A DNA stretch of 58,758 bases, from positions 1 through 58,758 of the forward strand of contig NZ_LGDV01000218.1 in assembly GCF_001280015.1 (NCBI RefSeq), read 5' to 3'. The notes beneath the pieces were generated by a model. It did no database searches and was not told where the DNA came from. It saw only the letters and a program-made list of their open reading frames with translations. The stretch is from Streptomyces sp. MMG1121 (lineage in GTDB: Bacteria; Actinomycetota; Actinomycetes; Streptomycetales; Streptomycetaceae). Below are positions 7,361 to 15,831 of this stretch, piece by piece. How positions within the stretch are numbered: the stretch's first letter is position 1; the number at the start of each line of letters is the position of its first letter. Made by a program: the position numbers and the translations under genes.

Positions 7361-8035
7361 ATGACCGAGTCACCCAGCAGCGGCCCGGACCAGGGCCGTG
7401 AGCGTGAGTACGACGACCGGAACGTCCACGCGACCCAGGCCGCGAGGGGCCGGCCCGAGGCCGAGCCGCCGTTCGAGGGGCCCTTGCACGCCCTGTCGAA
7501 GGCCGCCTGGCAGGTGGTCCTGATCACCGGGATCGCCTCGCTGATCCTCGGGATCCTGGTCCTGGTCTGGCCGGGCGCCTCCCTCCTCGCGGCCGGCGTC
7601 CTGTTCGGTCTCTACCTCGTGATCAGCGGCATCTTCCAGCTGGTCGCCGCGTTCGGCACGCACAGGGCGACCTCGCTGCGCGTACTGGCCTTCATCAGCG
7701 GCGCCCTGTCGATCGTGCTCGGCCTGTTCTGCTTCCGCGGGCCGATGCAGTCGATCCTGCTGCTCGCCCTGTGGATCGGCATCGGCTGGCTGATCCGCGG
7801 CATCACGCAGACCCTGGCCGCCGCCTCCGACCCGCAGATGCCCGCCCGGGGCTGGCAGGTCTGCCTCGGGATCCTCACCTTCATCGCCGGCATCGTGCTC
7901 ATCGACTCGCCGTTCAGGTCGGTCGCCGTGCTGACCCTCGTCGGCGGCATCTGGCTGGTCGTGGTGGGGATCACGGAGATCATCACCGCGTTCAGCATCC
8001 GCAGCCGGGCCAAGCAGATCCCGAAGACCGCCTGA
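7361..8035 (+). CDS. HdeD/DUF308 family membrane protein
   Basis: 224 residues from ATG 7361 (an ATG at 7325 is possible). After a hydrophilic N-terminus of about 45 residues there are six hydrophobic segments in three two-helix repeats. Typical phrases are LILGILVLVWPGASLLAAGV, YLVISGIFQLVAAF and IAGIVLIDSPFRSVAVLTLV. DUF308 proteins are polytopic and are linked to acid stress in E. coli; the role in actinomycetes is not established. Confidence 0.85.
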   Translation: MTESPSSGPDQGREREYDDRNVHATQAARGRPEAEPPFEGPLHALSKAAWQVVLITGIASLILGILVLVWPGASLLAAGVLFGLYLVISGIFQLVAAFGTHRATSLRVLAFISGALSIVLGLFCFRGPMQSILLLALWIGIGWLIRGITQTLAAASDPQMPARGWQVCLGILTFIAGIVLIDSPFRSVAVLTLVGGIWLVVVGITEIITAFSIRSRAKQIPKTA

Positions 8036-8136
8036 CCAGCCGGCGCCGTCAACCCCATGCCCCTCCCCTACTCCGTGCGAGCGGAACTCCCGCCAGGTGT
8101 GTCGCACGTACCGCCCGCCCTGGGGAGACAGCAGTC

Positions 8137-8475
8137 GTGAGCAGCACCGCACGCAGCCCTCGCAGCCGTACCCGGCTGCGGAGCCGTACCTGGCCGCGCG
8201 TGCTCGTGCTGCTCCTCGCCCTGTGGGTGCCCGTCGCTCATGCGCAGGCCCGGACGGCGCCCGTGCTCGGCGCGGCGGCCGAGAGCTTCGAGCACGACAT
8301 CACCGATGTCTTCGACACGCTCGTCCAGCCGCCCGCCCCCGCCGTCCACCGGGCCGACGTCGCCGAACGCCCCGCACCCCGCCCCCCCCCCCCGCCGGCG
8401 GTCCGCCCGTGCCCCGCCACGCCGCGGGCGCCGTACACCGCTCCCCTGCTGCGCACGGTGGTCCTGCGCTGCTGA
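8137..8475 (+). CDS. Small secreted or membrane-anchored hypothetical protein
   Basis: 112 residues from GTG 8137, preceded by GGGGAGAC. An arginine-rich start (SRTRLRSRTWPRVLVLLLAL) leads to a hydrophobic segment and an AHAQA cleavage-like site near residue 36. The mature part is Pro-rich (ERPAPRPPPPPAVRP), ends with a single Cys, and has no recognised domain. Function unknown. Confidence 0.6.
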   Translation: MSSTARSPRSRTRLRSRTWPRVLVLLLALWVPVAHAQARTAPVLGAAAESFEHDITDVFDTLVQPPAPAVHRADVAERPAPRPPPPPAVRPCPATPRAPYTAPLLRTVVLRC

Positions 8476-8527
8476 CGGACCCGCGTCCCCACGCAAGGTC
8501 AGTCGGCTCGACGCGAGGAGCACAGCC

Positions 8528-8653
8528 ATGCCCCAGGATCCGTACGCCGTGCTGCGCGCCCTGTTGCGCGCGGAGGCCAGGCGCGCCGCGGCGCCCAGGC
8601 CCGACGAACGCCGCCCGGAACCGCAGCGGCGGCCCGAGGAACGGGACCGCTGA
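8528..8653 (+). CDS. Short Arg-rich hypothetical protein (41 residues)
   Basis: Begins MPQDPYAVLRALLRAEARRA from ATG 8528, with AGGAG eight bases before the start. Very basic and helical, with a Pro/Glu/Arg tail. No family recognised. It stands 52 bases after the secreted protein gene on the same strand and may be part of that transcript. Confidence 0.5.
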   Translation: MPQDPYAVLRALLRAEARRAAAPRPDERRPEPQRRPEERDR

Positions 8654-8677
8654 ACCGGCCCCGGCGGAGGCGGTCCG

Positions 8678-10048
8678 CTACCGTCTCCGCCGGGCCGTGC
8701 CGAACAGGGAGCGGGTGATCTCACGGCCGAGCCGGGTGCCCACCGAGCGGGCCAGGGACCTGAACATCCCGCTGCTCACGACCTGTTCGACCAGCGAGGG
8801 TTCCTCCTTCGCGGGCTTCGCCCTGGGGGCAGCCTCCGCCTGCGGCCGGGCAGTCAGCTTCTCGTACGCCGACTCGCGGTCCACAGCCTGTGCATAACGG
8901 CCGTGGAGCACGGACCCGCGCACCGCCCGGTCCAGTCCGTCCGAGTCCACCGGGCCCATCAGGGACTCGGGGGCGCGCAGCCGGGTGGCGGCGACCGGGG
9001 CCGGGGCGCCGGTCTCACTGAGCACCGTCACCACGGCCTCGCCGGTGCCGAGCCCGGTGAGGAGCTCCGCCAGGTCGTACGCCGACCTCGGGAAGGTCTG
9101 CACGGTGGCCGTCAGGGCCTTGTGGTCGTCGGGGGTGAAGGCGCGCAGGGAGTGCTGGACGCGGTTGCCGAGCCGGCCGAGGACGTCGGCCGGTACGTCC
9201 TTGGGGGTCTGGGTGACGAAGAAGACGCCGACGCCCTTGGAGCGGATCAGCCGCACGGTCTGGGTGAGGGAGTCCAGAAACGCCTTGGAGGCGTCGTCGA
9301 ACAGCTGATCCTGCGTGCCCTCACCACCTTCGAGGCGCAGGGCATGGCGGACTTCTTCGGCGAGCCGGAGTTCGACACGGCGGACTTCCCCCGGCCGTGG
9401 CCGTCGACAGCCCGCCGATGTTCTTCGGCTCGGCCTTGCCCTCGTCGCGGGTGAGGAAGGCGACCACCGCCCGGAGGTCCTTGAGGTCGATCAGCTCCAG
9501 GCCCTTGGTGTCGGCGTAGTGGAAGATCAGGCCGAGGGACTGCTCCTGGGTCTGGTTGAGCTGGAGCACCTTGGCCAGCAGCACCGGTCCGAAACTGGTG
9601 ATCACGGCGCGTACGGGATGCCGTGGCCGAGGCCGCCGAGGGCGAAGAACTCCGCCGGGAAGCCCGCCGGGGGCCACTCCCGGCCCACGTCGGCGGCCCG
9701 GGTGCGCACCCGGTCGTTCGACGCGCCCGGCCGTGCGACCCCGGACAGGTCGCCCTTGATGTCCGCGAGGAACACCGGCACGCCCTGCGCGGAGAACTGC
9801 TCGGCGATCAGCTGAAGGGTCTTGGTCTTGCCGGTGCCCGTGGCGCCGGCGACCAGGCCGTGCCGGTTGAGCACGGACAGCGGGATGCGGACGGGGGCGT
9901 CCGGACGGCGGGCGCCGTCCCAGAGCAGGGCGCCGAGGTCGAGGGCGGGGCCGGTGAAGGCGTGTCCGGCGGCGATCCCGCGCGCCTCGCCGGGGAGCGC
10001 GGGGGCGCCCTCGAGGGTGGCGGGCGGCACGGTCCCGCTGCCACTCAT
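8678..10048 (-). pseudogene. HerA-like DUF853 ATPase, broken by frameshift, inversion and deletion
   Basis: Three blocks of a DUF853/HerA-type NTPase are visible. The N-terminal block (10048 to about 9610) has Walker A GATGTGKTKTLQL. The middle block (about 9610-9390) has SFGPVLLAKVLQLNQTQEQS and KNIGGLSTATAG. The C-terminal block starts near 9303 with FDDASKAFLDSLTQTVRLIR and ends at 8678. Block 1 leaves frame because one base appears to be missing near 9610. Between blocks 2 and 3 about 85 bp is inverted, and the stretch that should hold the Walker B DEAH is absent. The gene cannot make a normal ATPase unless the assembly is wrong. Confidence 0.85.
9305..9388 (+). other. Inverted internal fragment of the DUF853 gene
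   Basis: Read on the plus strand this piece encodes LILRALTTFEAQGMADFF and EPEFDTADF, which belong to the same ATPase but in the opposite orientation to the rest of the gene. In the intact family this segment directly follows GGLSTATAG. The left breakpoint lies in the palindrome CAGCTG (9303-9308) and the right one in a C-run near 9388. Confidence 0.8.
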
Positions 10049-10172
10049 CGCCGGCCCCTGTTCCCGGTAGTAGCCCATTTGCCTGTTTTGCTCCATCTTT
10101 TCAAGGCTTTCCAAGGCCCGCACTCCATCGCCATGGCTGCGCCCGGAACGTCTCGACCGGTAGGCTTTCCGT

Positions 10173-10469
10173 GTGATCTTCAAGCGCATCGGAAACGGCC
10201 GGCCGTACCCCGACCACGGCCGGGAAAGCACCCGGCAGTGGGCGGACGTCGCGCCGCGCCCGGTCCGCCTCGATCAGCTCGTGACCACCAAGCAGCAGCT
10301 CGACCTCGAGACCCTGCTGGCGGAGGACTCGACGTTCTACGGCGACCTCTTCGCGCACGTCGTGAAGTGGCAGGGCGACCTCTATCTGGAGGACGGCCTC
10401 CACCGCGCGGTCCGCGCCGCCCTCCAGCAGCGCCAGGTGCTGCACGCCCGCGTGCTGGAGCTGGACTGA
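10173..10469 (+). CDS. Conserved ParB/VapB-like small protein
   Basis: 98 residues from a GTG at 10173: VIFKRIGNGRPYPDHGRES. The C-terminal half (KWQGDLYLEDGLHRAVRAAL) resembles the ParB-type fold, in which a Gly-Leu-His-Arg loop is typical. Orthologs are, as I recall, annotated as VapB-family antitoxins in some Streptomyces, but no toxin gene is adjacent here. A -10-like TAGGCT at 10161-10166 lies only a few bases before the start, suggesting a leaderless transcript. Confidence 0.7.
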   Translation: MIFKRIGNGRPYPDHGRESTRQWADVAPRPVRLDQLVTTKQQLDLETLLAEDSTFYGDLFAHVVKWQGDLYLEDGLHRAVRAALQQRQVLHARVLELD

Positions 10470-10567
10470 CCCGGCGCGACGCGGCCGTTGACCCTTTCGG
10501 GTTCCGCTGAGCGGCATCGACTGATCATCTAATAGGCATCGTCGCCCGGGCGCACTACGCTGCGCTC

Positions 10568-11203
10568 ATGAGCATGCTGACTCCCCCGGGCATGGGCGGC
10601 CAATACCGGATCACGGGGGACAAATACCCTCGGATGCGTCCGCCGCGCCGACGTGGCAGGCTCGTGGCCGCCCTGGTGGCGTCGGTGTGCGCGCTCGGCC
10701 TGATCGGCTGGGGCACCCTGCAGCTCATCGACGTCTTCTCCGGCGGCGGCAAGAAGAGCGTGGCCGCCCGGTCCCGGGCCGACTGCCACGCCAAGGCCGC
10801 TACGGCCGTTCGGCTGACGGACGTGCCGAAGCCGGGCCAGATCACCGTGAACGTCTACAACGCCACCGAGCGCACCGGGCTCGCCAAGACCACCGCCGAC
10901 GAGCTGAAGAAACGGGGCTTCCGGATCGGCAACGTGGGCAACGCGCCAGGGCAGTTCGACAAGAAGGTCAAGGGCACCGGCATACTCCTCGGCCCCGCAG
11001 CCGCACTGCACAGCTCGCTGCCGGTGCTCGGCACGCAGCTGGCGGACGCCCAACAGCAGGGCGAGGCCGGCCGCAAGGGGGCCGACCTCGATCTCATCCT
11101 CGGCGACGCGTTCAAGGGGCTGGCCAAGCAGGGGGACGCGAGCCAGGCGCTGGCACAGCTGAGCGCACCGCAGCCGACGGCATCCCCGAAGAAGGGCTGC
11201 TGA
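10568..11203 (+). CDS. LytR C-terminal domain protein, membrane-anchored
   Basis: 211 residues from ATG 10568. A cytoplasmic, Arg-rich N-terminus (MRPPRRRGR) precedes one transmembrane helix (LVAALVASVCALGLIGWGTL, about residues 35-58). The extracytoplasmic part carries the LytR_C domain: ITVNVYNATERTGLAKTTAD, LKKRGFRIGNVGNAP and GTGILLGPAA. The C-terminus is Pro/Ser/Lys-rich. LytR_C domains often accompany cell-wall glycopolymer ligases, so a cell-envelope role is likely. Confidence 0.85.
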   Translation: MSMLTPPGMGGQYRITGDKYPRMRPPRRRGRLVAALVASVCALGLIGWGTLQLIDVFSGGGKKSVAARSRADCHAKAATAVRLTDVPKPGQITVNVYNATERTGLAKTTADELKKRGFRIGNVGNAPGQFDKKVKGTGILLGPAAALHSSLPVLGTQLADAQQQGEAGRKGADLDLILGDAFKGLAKQGDASQALAQLSAPQPTASPKKGC

Positions 11204-11211
11204 GAAGCGCC

Positions 11212-11275
11212 GAAAGGGGCGCGGGGCCGTATCGACATGCGGCTTCGCCGCGCGAGCGCGACCAGCCGCACCGGA
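11212..11275. repeat. Dispersed Streptomyces-type intergenic repeat
   Basis: The stretch beginning GGCGCGGGGCCGTATCGACA and containing GCGGCTTCGCCGC (a short hairpin) followed by GCGCGACCAGCC resembles, from memory, a palindromic sequence scattered between convergent genes in many Streptomyces genomes. It sits between the LytR_C gene and convergent upp and may help terminate both. Confidence 0.45.
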
Positions 11276-11326
11276 CCACCCGCACCCGCGAACGGCGCTG
11301 GAGCCGCACCCCGGCAGGCGCGGAAA

Positions 11327-11962
11327 CTACTCGGCCGCGCCGTAAAGGCGATCCCCCGCGTCCCCGAGCCCCGGCACGATGTACCCCTGCTCGTTGAGGT
11401 GGTCGTCCACCGCTGCCGTCACGACCGTCACCGGCGTGCCCGCCAGCTCGCGCTCCATCAGCTCGACGCCCTCGGGCGCGGCGAGGAGGACCACGGCGGT
11501 CACGTCGTCGGCACCGCGCTTGATCAGCTCCTGGATGGCCGCGACCAGCGTCCCGCCCGTGGCCAGCATCGGGTCCAGGACGTACACCTGACGGCCCGAG
11601 AGGTCCTCCGGCATGCGCGAGGCGTACGTGGAGGCCTGGAGGGTCTCCTCGTTGCGGATCATGCCCAGGAAGCCCACCTCGGCGGTCGGCAGCAGCCGGA
11701 CCATGCCGTCCAGCATGCCGAGGCCGGCGCGCAGGATCGGCACGACCAGCGGGCGGGGGCGGGCGAGCTTGACGCCGGTGGTGTGGGCGACCGGGGTGTG
11801 CAGGTCGACAGCCTCGGTACGCACGTCCCGGGTGGCCTCGTAGGCCAGCAGGGTGACCAGTTCGTCGGCGAGCCGGCGGAAGGTCGCGGAGTCGGTGCGC
11901 TGGTCGCGCAGCGTGGTGAGCTTGTGGGCGACCAGGGGGTGGTCGACGACGTGGAGACGCAT
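11327..11962 (-). CDS. upp: Uracil phosphoribosyltransferase
   Basis: 211 residues from ATG 11962 ([16 protein letters not shown]). Converts uracil and PRPP to UMP in pyrimidine salvage. The family signatures are all present: [33 protein letters not shown], the PRPP loop [12 protein letters not shown] and the C-terminal [14 protein letters not shown]. Length is normal. Stands alone, convergent with the LytR_C gene. Confidence 0.97.
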   Translation of the reverse strand: MRLHVVDHPLVAHKLTTLRDQRTDSATFRRLADELVTLLAYEATRDVRTEAVDLHTPVAHTTGVKLARPRPLVVPILRAGLGMLDGMVRLLPTAEVGFLGMIRNEETLQASTYASRMPEDLSGRQVYVLDPMLATGGTLVAAIQELIKRGADDVTAVVLLAAPEGVELMERELAGTPVTVVTAAVDDHLNEQGYIVPGLGDAGDRLYGAAE

Positions 11963-12056
11963 GCCCATAACGGTACCCGCGCCTCGCACCCCCCGGTGCT
12001 GGCGTCAAACCGCCCGTCCGGGGGAAGGTGGGAGGGACGGACTGGGGTGGTGCGAC

Positions 12057-12335
12057 ATGCCTGACCTGCCTGACATTCCCGATCTCCCGGAGGACGCGCC
12101 CGCCGGCACCGGACGCGGCGCGGACACCGGCGACACGAGCGACACGAGCGAGACGGGTGAGCGTGCGATACGCCGTTCCGACGCGCCCGAGAGCGACACC
12201 GAGCGCCGGCGGCGACGCGCCCGGTTCTTGCGCGATCTCGCCGAGGCGCGCGAGCTGCGTGCCCGGGTCCAGCCGCGGCGCGCCAAGGCGGAGCGGCTGC
12301 GCCACGCGCTGCGTATGCGGACATTCCGCTGGTAG
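12057..12335 (+). CDS. Hypothetical Arg-rich protein (92 residues)
   Basis: Starts MPDLPDIPDLPEDAPAGTG from ATG 12057. An acidic, Thr/Asp/Gly-rich first half changes abruptly into a strongly basic helical half (ERRRRRARFLRDLAEARELR). No family recognised; the second half could be a coiled coil. It is divergent from upp. The ribosome-binding site is weak. Confidence 0.5.
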   Translation: MPDLPDIPDLPEDAPAGTGRGADTGDTSDTSETGERAIRRSDAPESDTERRRRRARFLRDLAEARELRARVQPRRAKAERLRHALRMRTFRW

Positions 12336-12580
12336 GCCGCCTGTGGGGAGGAAGCTCCTGGAGCCGGGCCGGGTAAGAAAATTCTCGGTGAGGAAGATCC
12401 ACGCCTGTGGCGGTGTTTGCGCGGTGGGCGTGCGTGAGCGCTTGGAAAAGCCGCGTACGATCCGCAAGGCGGCAGCAAGACACAGGGAGCCGAAGACGTC
12501 CCCTGGAGGCCTTGTTTCTGCCACGATTCCGAGTGGGTGGGGCTCGGAGCCCAGGCTCTTCCCGCCCACGTACCTCCGCC

Positions 12581-12593
12581 GGGGGGACCCCCA
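12581..12593 (-). repeat. Core of dispersed G/C palindromic repeat, copy 1
   Basis: The minus strand reads TGGGGGTCCCCCC. The same 13-mer is found on the plus strand at 26093-26105 inside a coding region. Here it lies in the leader of the deaminase-associated gene, next to another imperfect inverted repeat (12536-12570). This is a REP-like element family in Streptomyces, from memory. Confidence 0.5.
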
Positions 12594-12626
12594 ACCGGCA
12601 CACCTATGACCAGTGGGAGAGTCACG

Positions 12627-13157
12627 GTGTACTTCGCCGCACTGCTCGCGCGCACCGAAGACGGGTGGGAAGCGAGCGACACGGAGCTCGACAATGTGGA
12701 GACCCTGTCCGATCTGGCCGACCTGGCCCGAGAGTCCTCTCCCGACGAGGACACGGTGCTCGTCCTGATCGAGCAGGAGGACGCCTGGTTCGGCGTCGTC
12801 CGCATCGACGGCGAGGACGACCCTCGCATCTACGTCTCGGACGCGGCCGCCGCGCAGCGCAGCGCGTACGGCGAGCTGCTGCTCACCGACGAGCTGCTCG
12901 GCCGGGAGCCCGGTGCCGACGACGGCCCCGACCTGGACGCCCTGGACCTCGACGGCACGGAGGACGGTGAGTCCGAGGACGACGACGAGGAGAGCGACAG
13001 CTCCGACGCGGTCTCGCACAGCCCGGTGGGCGACAGCGAGATCCTCGACGACCTGGGCATCGGCGAGAAGGAACTGCGCGCCCTGGACGCCGAGGACGCG
13101 CTGAGCTCGATCGCCGAGGCACTGGGCGCCTCGGAGGTCCTGGAGACCGTCCGCTGA
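12627..13157 (+). CDS. tRNA adenosine deaminase-associated protein
   Basis: 176 residues starting V/MYFAALLARTEDGWEAS. The GTG at 12627 has GGGAGAG at the right distance; ATG 12606 is the alternative. The conserved N-terminal domain (about 1-100, with DTVLVLIEQEDAWFGVVRID) is followed by a very acidic linker (GESEDDDEESDSSD) and a helical C-terminus. The name comes from constant association with tadA, which follows here within 45 bases, so the two genes form an operon. The biochemical role is unknown. Confidence 0.85.
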   Translation: MYFAALLARTEDGWEASDTELDNVETLSDLADLARESSPDEDTVLVLIEQEDAWFGVVRIDGEDDPRIYVSDAAAAQRSAYGELLLTDELLGREPGADDGPDLDALDLDGTEDGESEDDDEESDSSDAVSHSPVGDSEILDDLGIGEKELRALDAEDALSSIAEALGASEVLETVR

Positions 13158-13201
13158 GCGCTCCACAGGACGCACAGGACGCACAGGGCTCCACGGACCC
13201 G

Positions 13202-13666
13202 GTGGACCCGGTACGCGACCGCTGGCGGGCCGCGATGCGGCTCGCCCTGGACGAGGCCGGACAGGCCGTCCGGGGCGGGGACGTCCCCGTCGGCGCCGTC
13301 GTGCTGTCCCCGGACGGTACGACGGTGCTCGGCGCCGGGCACAACGAGCGCGAGGCGACCGGCGATCCCACGGCCCACGCGGAGGTCCTCGCGATCCGGC
13401 GGGCCGCGGCCCGGCTCGGGGACTGGCGGCTGACCGGCTGCACGCTCGTCGTCACGCTGGAGCCGTGCACGATGTGCGCGGGCGCCCTCGTCCAGTCCCG
13501 GGTCGACCGGGTCGTCTACGGCGCCCGGGACGAGAAGGCCGGCGCGGCGGGCTCGCTGTGGGACGTGATCCGCGACCGGCGGCTCAACCACCGACCCGAG
13601 GTCATCGAGGGCGTGCTCGCGGCGGAGTGCGCCCAACTGCTCACGGAGTTTTTCCGGGGCCGCTGA
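13202..13666 (+). CDS. tadA: tRNA-specific adenosine deaminase
   Basis: 154 residues. Deaminates A34 of tRNA-Arg(ACG) to inosine; that tRNA gene is itself in this window (35001-35073). The zinc-binding deaminase motifs are present: HAEVLAIR with catalytic Glu, and PCTMCAGALVQSR. The end AECAQLLTEFFRGR is typical. GTG 13202 lacks a clear ribosome-binding site. An in-frame CTG at 13154, overlapping the previous stop and preceded by GGAG, could be the real start and would add 16 residues. Confidence 0.92.
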   Translation: MDPVRDRWRAAMRLALDEAGQAVRGGDVPVGAVVLSPDGTTVLGAGHNEREATGDPTAHAEVLAIRRAAARLGDWRLTGCTLVVTLEPCTMCAGALVQSRVDRVVYGARDEKAGAAGSLWDVIRDRRLNHRPEVIEGVLAAECAQLLTEFFRGR

Positions 13667-13673
13667 AATCCGA

Positions 13674-13704
13674 TTTCAGACCACGCCCACCTGTGTTGTA
13701 GGGT
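13674..13704 (+). promoter_or_regulatory. Putative promoter of tRNA-Ser(CGA)
   Basis: TTTCAG at 13674 and TAGGGT at 13699-13704 lie just before the tRNA 5' end at 13712. The spacing of 19 bp is long, so the assignment is tentative. Confidence 0.35.
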
Positions 13705-13711
13705 CTCTCTC

Positions 13712-13796
13712 GGTAGCGTGTCCGAGCGGCCGAAGGAGCTCGCCTCGAAAGCGAGTGTGGCGCAAGTCACCGAGGGTTCAAATCCCTCCGCTACCG
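13712..13796 (+). tRNA. tRNA-Ser(CGA)
   Basis: Acceptor GGTAGCG (13712-13718) pairs with CGCTACC (13789-13795). The anticodon loop reads cctCGAaag, so the anticodon is CGA. A long variable arm (gtggcgcaagtcac) and T-loop GTTCAAATC are present. CCA is not encoded. Confidence 0.96.
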
Positions 13797-13802
13797 CTTG
13801 AA

Positions 13803-13833
13803 GAAGGGCCCCGTCGGATCGACGGGGCCCTTC
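13803..13833 (+). terminator. Terminator of tRNA-Ser(CGA)
   Basis: Perfect 13-bp arms (GAAGGGCCCCGTC and complement) around a 5-base loop, starting 7 bases after the tRNA. About 275 bases without a supported gene follow before 14111. Confidence 0.75.
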
Positions 13834-14110
13834 GTGCGTCCTGAGGTCGGGACGCACGGGGGAACGGACCCTCAAGTGCGCGCCGCCACCGGGGGGATAC
13901 CGCGGCCCGCACCCCGCAGTGGGGTCCGTCCCCGGCCCGCGGATACCTGCCGGACCCGCCGGGCTCACCATCCATCCTGCGCCCCGCGCCACCTGCGCGG
14001 GCCCCGCAAAAGACCCCGGGCGGCGGGCCGTTGGTCCTGGAGAGAAGCGTGAAGGTTACACTCGCGCCCGGCAGCAGGGCCCACAAGGCACACAGCACAG
14101 GGAGGCCGCG

Positions 14111-14290
14111 GTGGCGGTGAACGCCAAGAAGATCGCCGTGTACGTGCTCGTGGTCTTCGCGCTGTACGTGATCATCACGGACCCGGCCAAGGCGGCCGAC
14201 TACGTCCAGATAGGCTTCGAGGGCATATCGGACGCGGCGAAGGCCATAGGCGACTTCATGACATGGGTCGCCAACGGAGGAAAGAGCTGA
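14111..14290 (+). CDS. Small single-pass membrane protein (59 residues)
   Basis: GTG 14111 follows GGGAGG by six bases. The sequence VAVNAKKIAVYVLVVFALYV shows one N-terminal transmembrane helix, followed by an amphipathic segment (ADYVQIGFEGISDAAKAIGD). It ends 10 bases before the Dabb-domain gene and is probably co-transcribed with it. Function unknown. Confidence 0.7.
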   Translation: MAVNAKKIAVYVLVVFALYVIITDPAKAADYVQIGFEGISDAAKAIGDFMTWVANGGKS

Positions 14291-14300
14291 GGTACATCCC

Positions 14301-14594
14301 ATGATCCGCCATCTGGTCCTCTTCAGGCTCAACGAGGGCGTCGAGCGCGACGATCCGCGGGTCGCGGCCGGCGTGGAGGCCTTCCGGGCGCTCGGCGGCC
14401 AGATCGAGGAGCTGCGCTTCTGGGAGTGCGCCTGGAACATCAGCGACCGGCCGATCGCCTACGACTTCGCGATCAACTCGGCGGTCGAGGACACCGACGC
14501 CCTCAAGCGCTACCTGGAGCACCCGGCTCACCAGGCGGGCGTCGCGCTGTGGCGCGAGTTCGCCACGTGGGTGATCGCCGACTACGAATTCTGA
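14301..14594 (+). CDS. Dabb (stress-responsive alpha/beta barrel) protein
   Basis: 97 residues, MIRHLVLFRLNEGVERDDPR. A dimeric alpha-beta barrel domain with conserved His4, the segment LRFWECAWNISDRPIAYDFA and the closing LEHPAHQAG and WVIADYEF. Full-length for the family. Members are small, ferredoxin-like proteins of mostly unknown function; some bind aromatic ligands. Confidence 0.88.
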   Translation: MIRHLVLFRLNEGVERDDPRVAAGVEAFRALGGQIEELRFWECAWNISDRPIAYDFAINSAVEDTDALKRYLEHPAHQAGVALWREFATWVIADYEF

Positions 14595-14610
14595 GCGACC
14601 CCTGACGAAA

Positions 14611-14640
14611 GCCCCCCGCCGTGACGGCGGGGGGGTTTTG
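14611..14640 (+). terminator. Rho-independent terminator after the Dabb gene
   Basis: CCCCCCGCCGT pairs with ACGGCGGGGGG and is followed by TTTT. Confidence 0.85.
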
Positions 14641-14666
14641 GGCGTTGCGGACCCCAACTTGTTGAA

Positions 14667-14689
14667 GTTTGAAAACAACACCGGGTTAT
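14667..14689 (+). promoter_or_regulatory. Possible SigB/F-type promoter element before sigF
   Basis: GTTT at 14667 and GGGTTAT at 14683-14689 resemble the -35 and -10 elements used by SigB-family sigma factors, but the spacing (12 bp) is shorter than usual. It overlaps an AT-rich inverted repeat (GTTG...CAAC) rare in this genome. Confidence 0.35.
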
Positions 14690-14737
14690 CAGGTGGTTGC
14701 ACACGGGGCACATGTGTTGTGATAGGTGGCGTTGACC

Positions 14738-15580
14738 GTGTCGGCCAGTACTGCGCCGCCCCAGGAGGAGGCGGCCGCTCCTGCCCCCGCCCCTGCCCCC
14801 ATGGGCCCCGAGAAGCGGCGCAGCGCCGACACCCGCGCCCTCACCCAGGTGCTCTTCGCCGAGCTGAAGCAGCTCACCCCGGGCACGCCGGAGCACGACC
14901 GGGTACGCGGGGCGCTGATCGAGGCGAACCTCCCGCTCGTGCGCTACGCGGCCGCCCGCTTCCGCTCCCGCAACGAGCCGATGGAGGACGTCGTCCAGGT
15001 CGGCACCATCGGCCTGATCAACGCCATCGACCGCTTCGACCCGGACCGGGGCGTACAGTTCCCCACCTTCGCGATGCCGACCGTGGTCGGCGAGATCAAG
15101 CGCTACTTCCGGGACAACGTCCGCACGGTGCACGTACCGCGCCGGCTGCACGAGCTGTGGGTACAGGTGAACAGCGCGACCGAGGACCTGACCACGGCCT
15201 TCGGGCGCTCGCCGTCCACCGCCGAGATCGCCGAGCGGCTCCGGATCGGCGAGGACGAGGTGCTGAGCTGCATCGAGGCGGGCCGCTCGTACCACGCCAC
15301 CTCCCTGGAGGCCGCGCAGGAGGGCGACGGGCTGCCGGGCCTGCTGGACCGGATCGGCTACGAGGATCCGGCGCTGGCCGGCGTGGAACACCGCGACCTG
15401 GTCCGGCATCTGCTCGTCCAACTCCCCGAGCGCGAGCAGCGCATCCTCCTGCTGCGCTACTACAGCAATCTCACCCAGTCACAGATCAGCGCGGAACTCG
15501 GCGTCTCCCAGATGCACGTCTCGCGTCTCCTCGCCCGCAGCTTCCAGCGGCTGCGCTCCGCGAATCGGATCGACGCCTAA
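14738..15580 (+). CDS. sigF: RNA polymerase sigma factor SigF (SigB/SigF/SigG family)
   Basis: 280 residues from GTG 14738, with AGGTGG eight bases upstream; a GTG at 14726 is the alternative. Group 3 sigma factor. Region 2 spans about 70-150 with [20 protein letters not shown] and [19 protein letters not shown]. Region 3 contains [16 protein letters not shown]. Region 4 near 220-270 contains [20 protein letters not shown] and the helix-turn-helix [18 protein letters not shown]. The placement next to a second, SigN-like gene matches the sporulation sigma pair of S. coelicolor as I recall it. SigF acts late in spore maturation. Confidence 0.88.
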   Translation: MSASTAPPQEEAAAPAPAPAPMGPEKRRSADTRALTQVLFAELKQLTPGTPEHDRVRGALIEANLPLVRYAAARFRSRNEPMEDVVQVGTIGLINAIDRFDPDRGVQFPTFAMPTVVGEIKRYFRDNVRTVHVPRRLHELWVQVNSATEDLTTAFGRSPSTAEIAERLRIGEDEVLSCIEAGRSYHATSLEAAQEGDGLPGLLDRIGYEDPALAGVEHRDLVRHLLVQLPEREQRILLLRYYSNLTQSQISAELGVSQMHVSRLLARSFQRLRSANRIDA

Positions 15581-15641
15581 GACCCCCTTTACACCACCGC
15601 TCAGGGATCTCCGGTCAAGAACCGGCCCGGACCGGCACGGA

Positions 15642-15680
15642 CCGATGCACAGCGGGCGTTCGGCCGATGCATAGCGGGCG
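15642..15680. repeat. Tandem 17-bp direct repeat between sigF and sigN
   Basis: CCGATGCACAGCGGGCG at 15642-15658 recurs at 15664-15680 with one mismatch, with a 22-bp period (two helical turns). It may be an operator for a dimeric regulator acting on sigN, or part of the sigF trailer. Confidence 0.5.
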
Positions 15681-15831
15681 CACGGAAGCACGCCTTGAGC
15701 GGTTCTGCATCGCATACCCGAGCGAGCGGTAACCGGCACGAGCGAATCGCTCACCTGCGTCGATGCCGACAGTTGCGATCCGAATAAGCGTCAGGCCCCT
15801 TCTTTCCAGGGCCGATTCACTTCTGGTGTGT

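Noticed and set aside
10173..10469. Second toxin-antitoxin locus
   Set aside because: The VapB-like label rests on memory of other annotations; neither neighbour encodes a toxin, so no pair is claimed.
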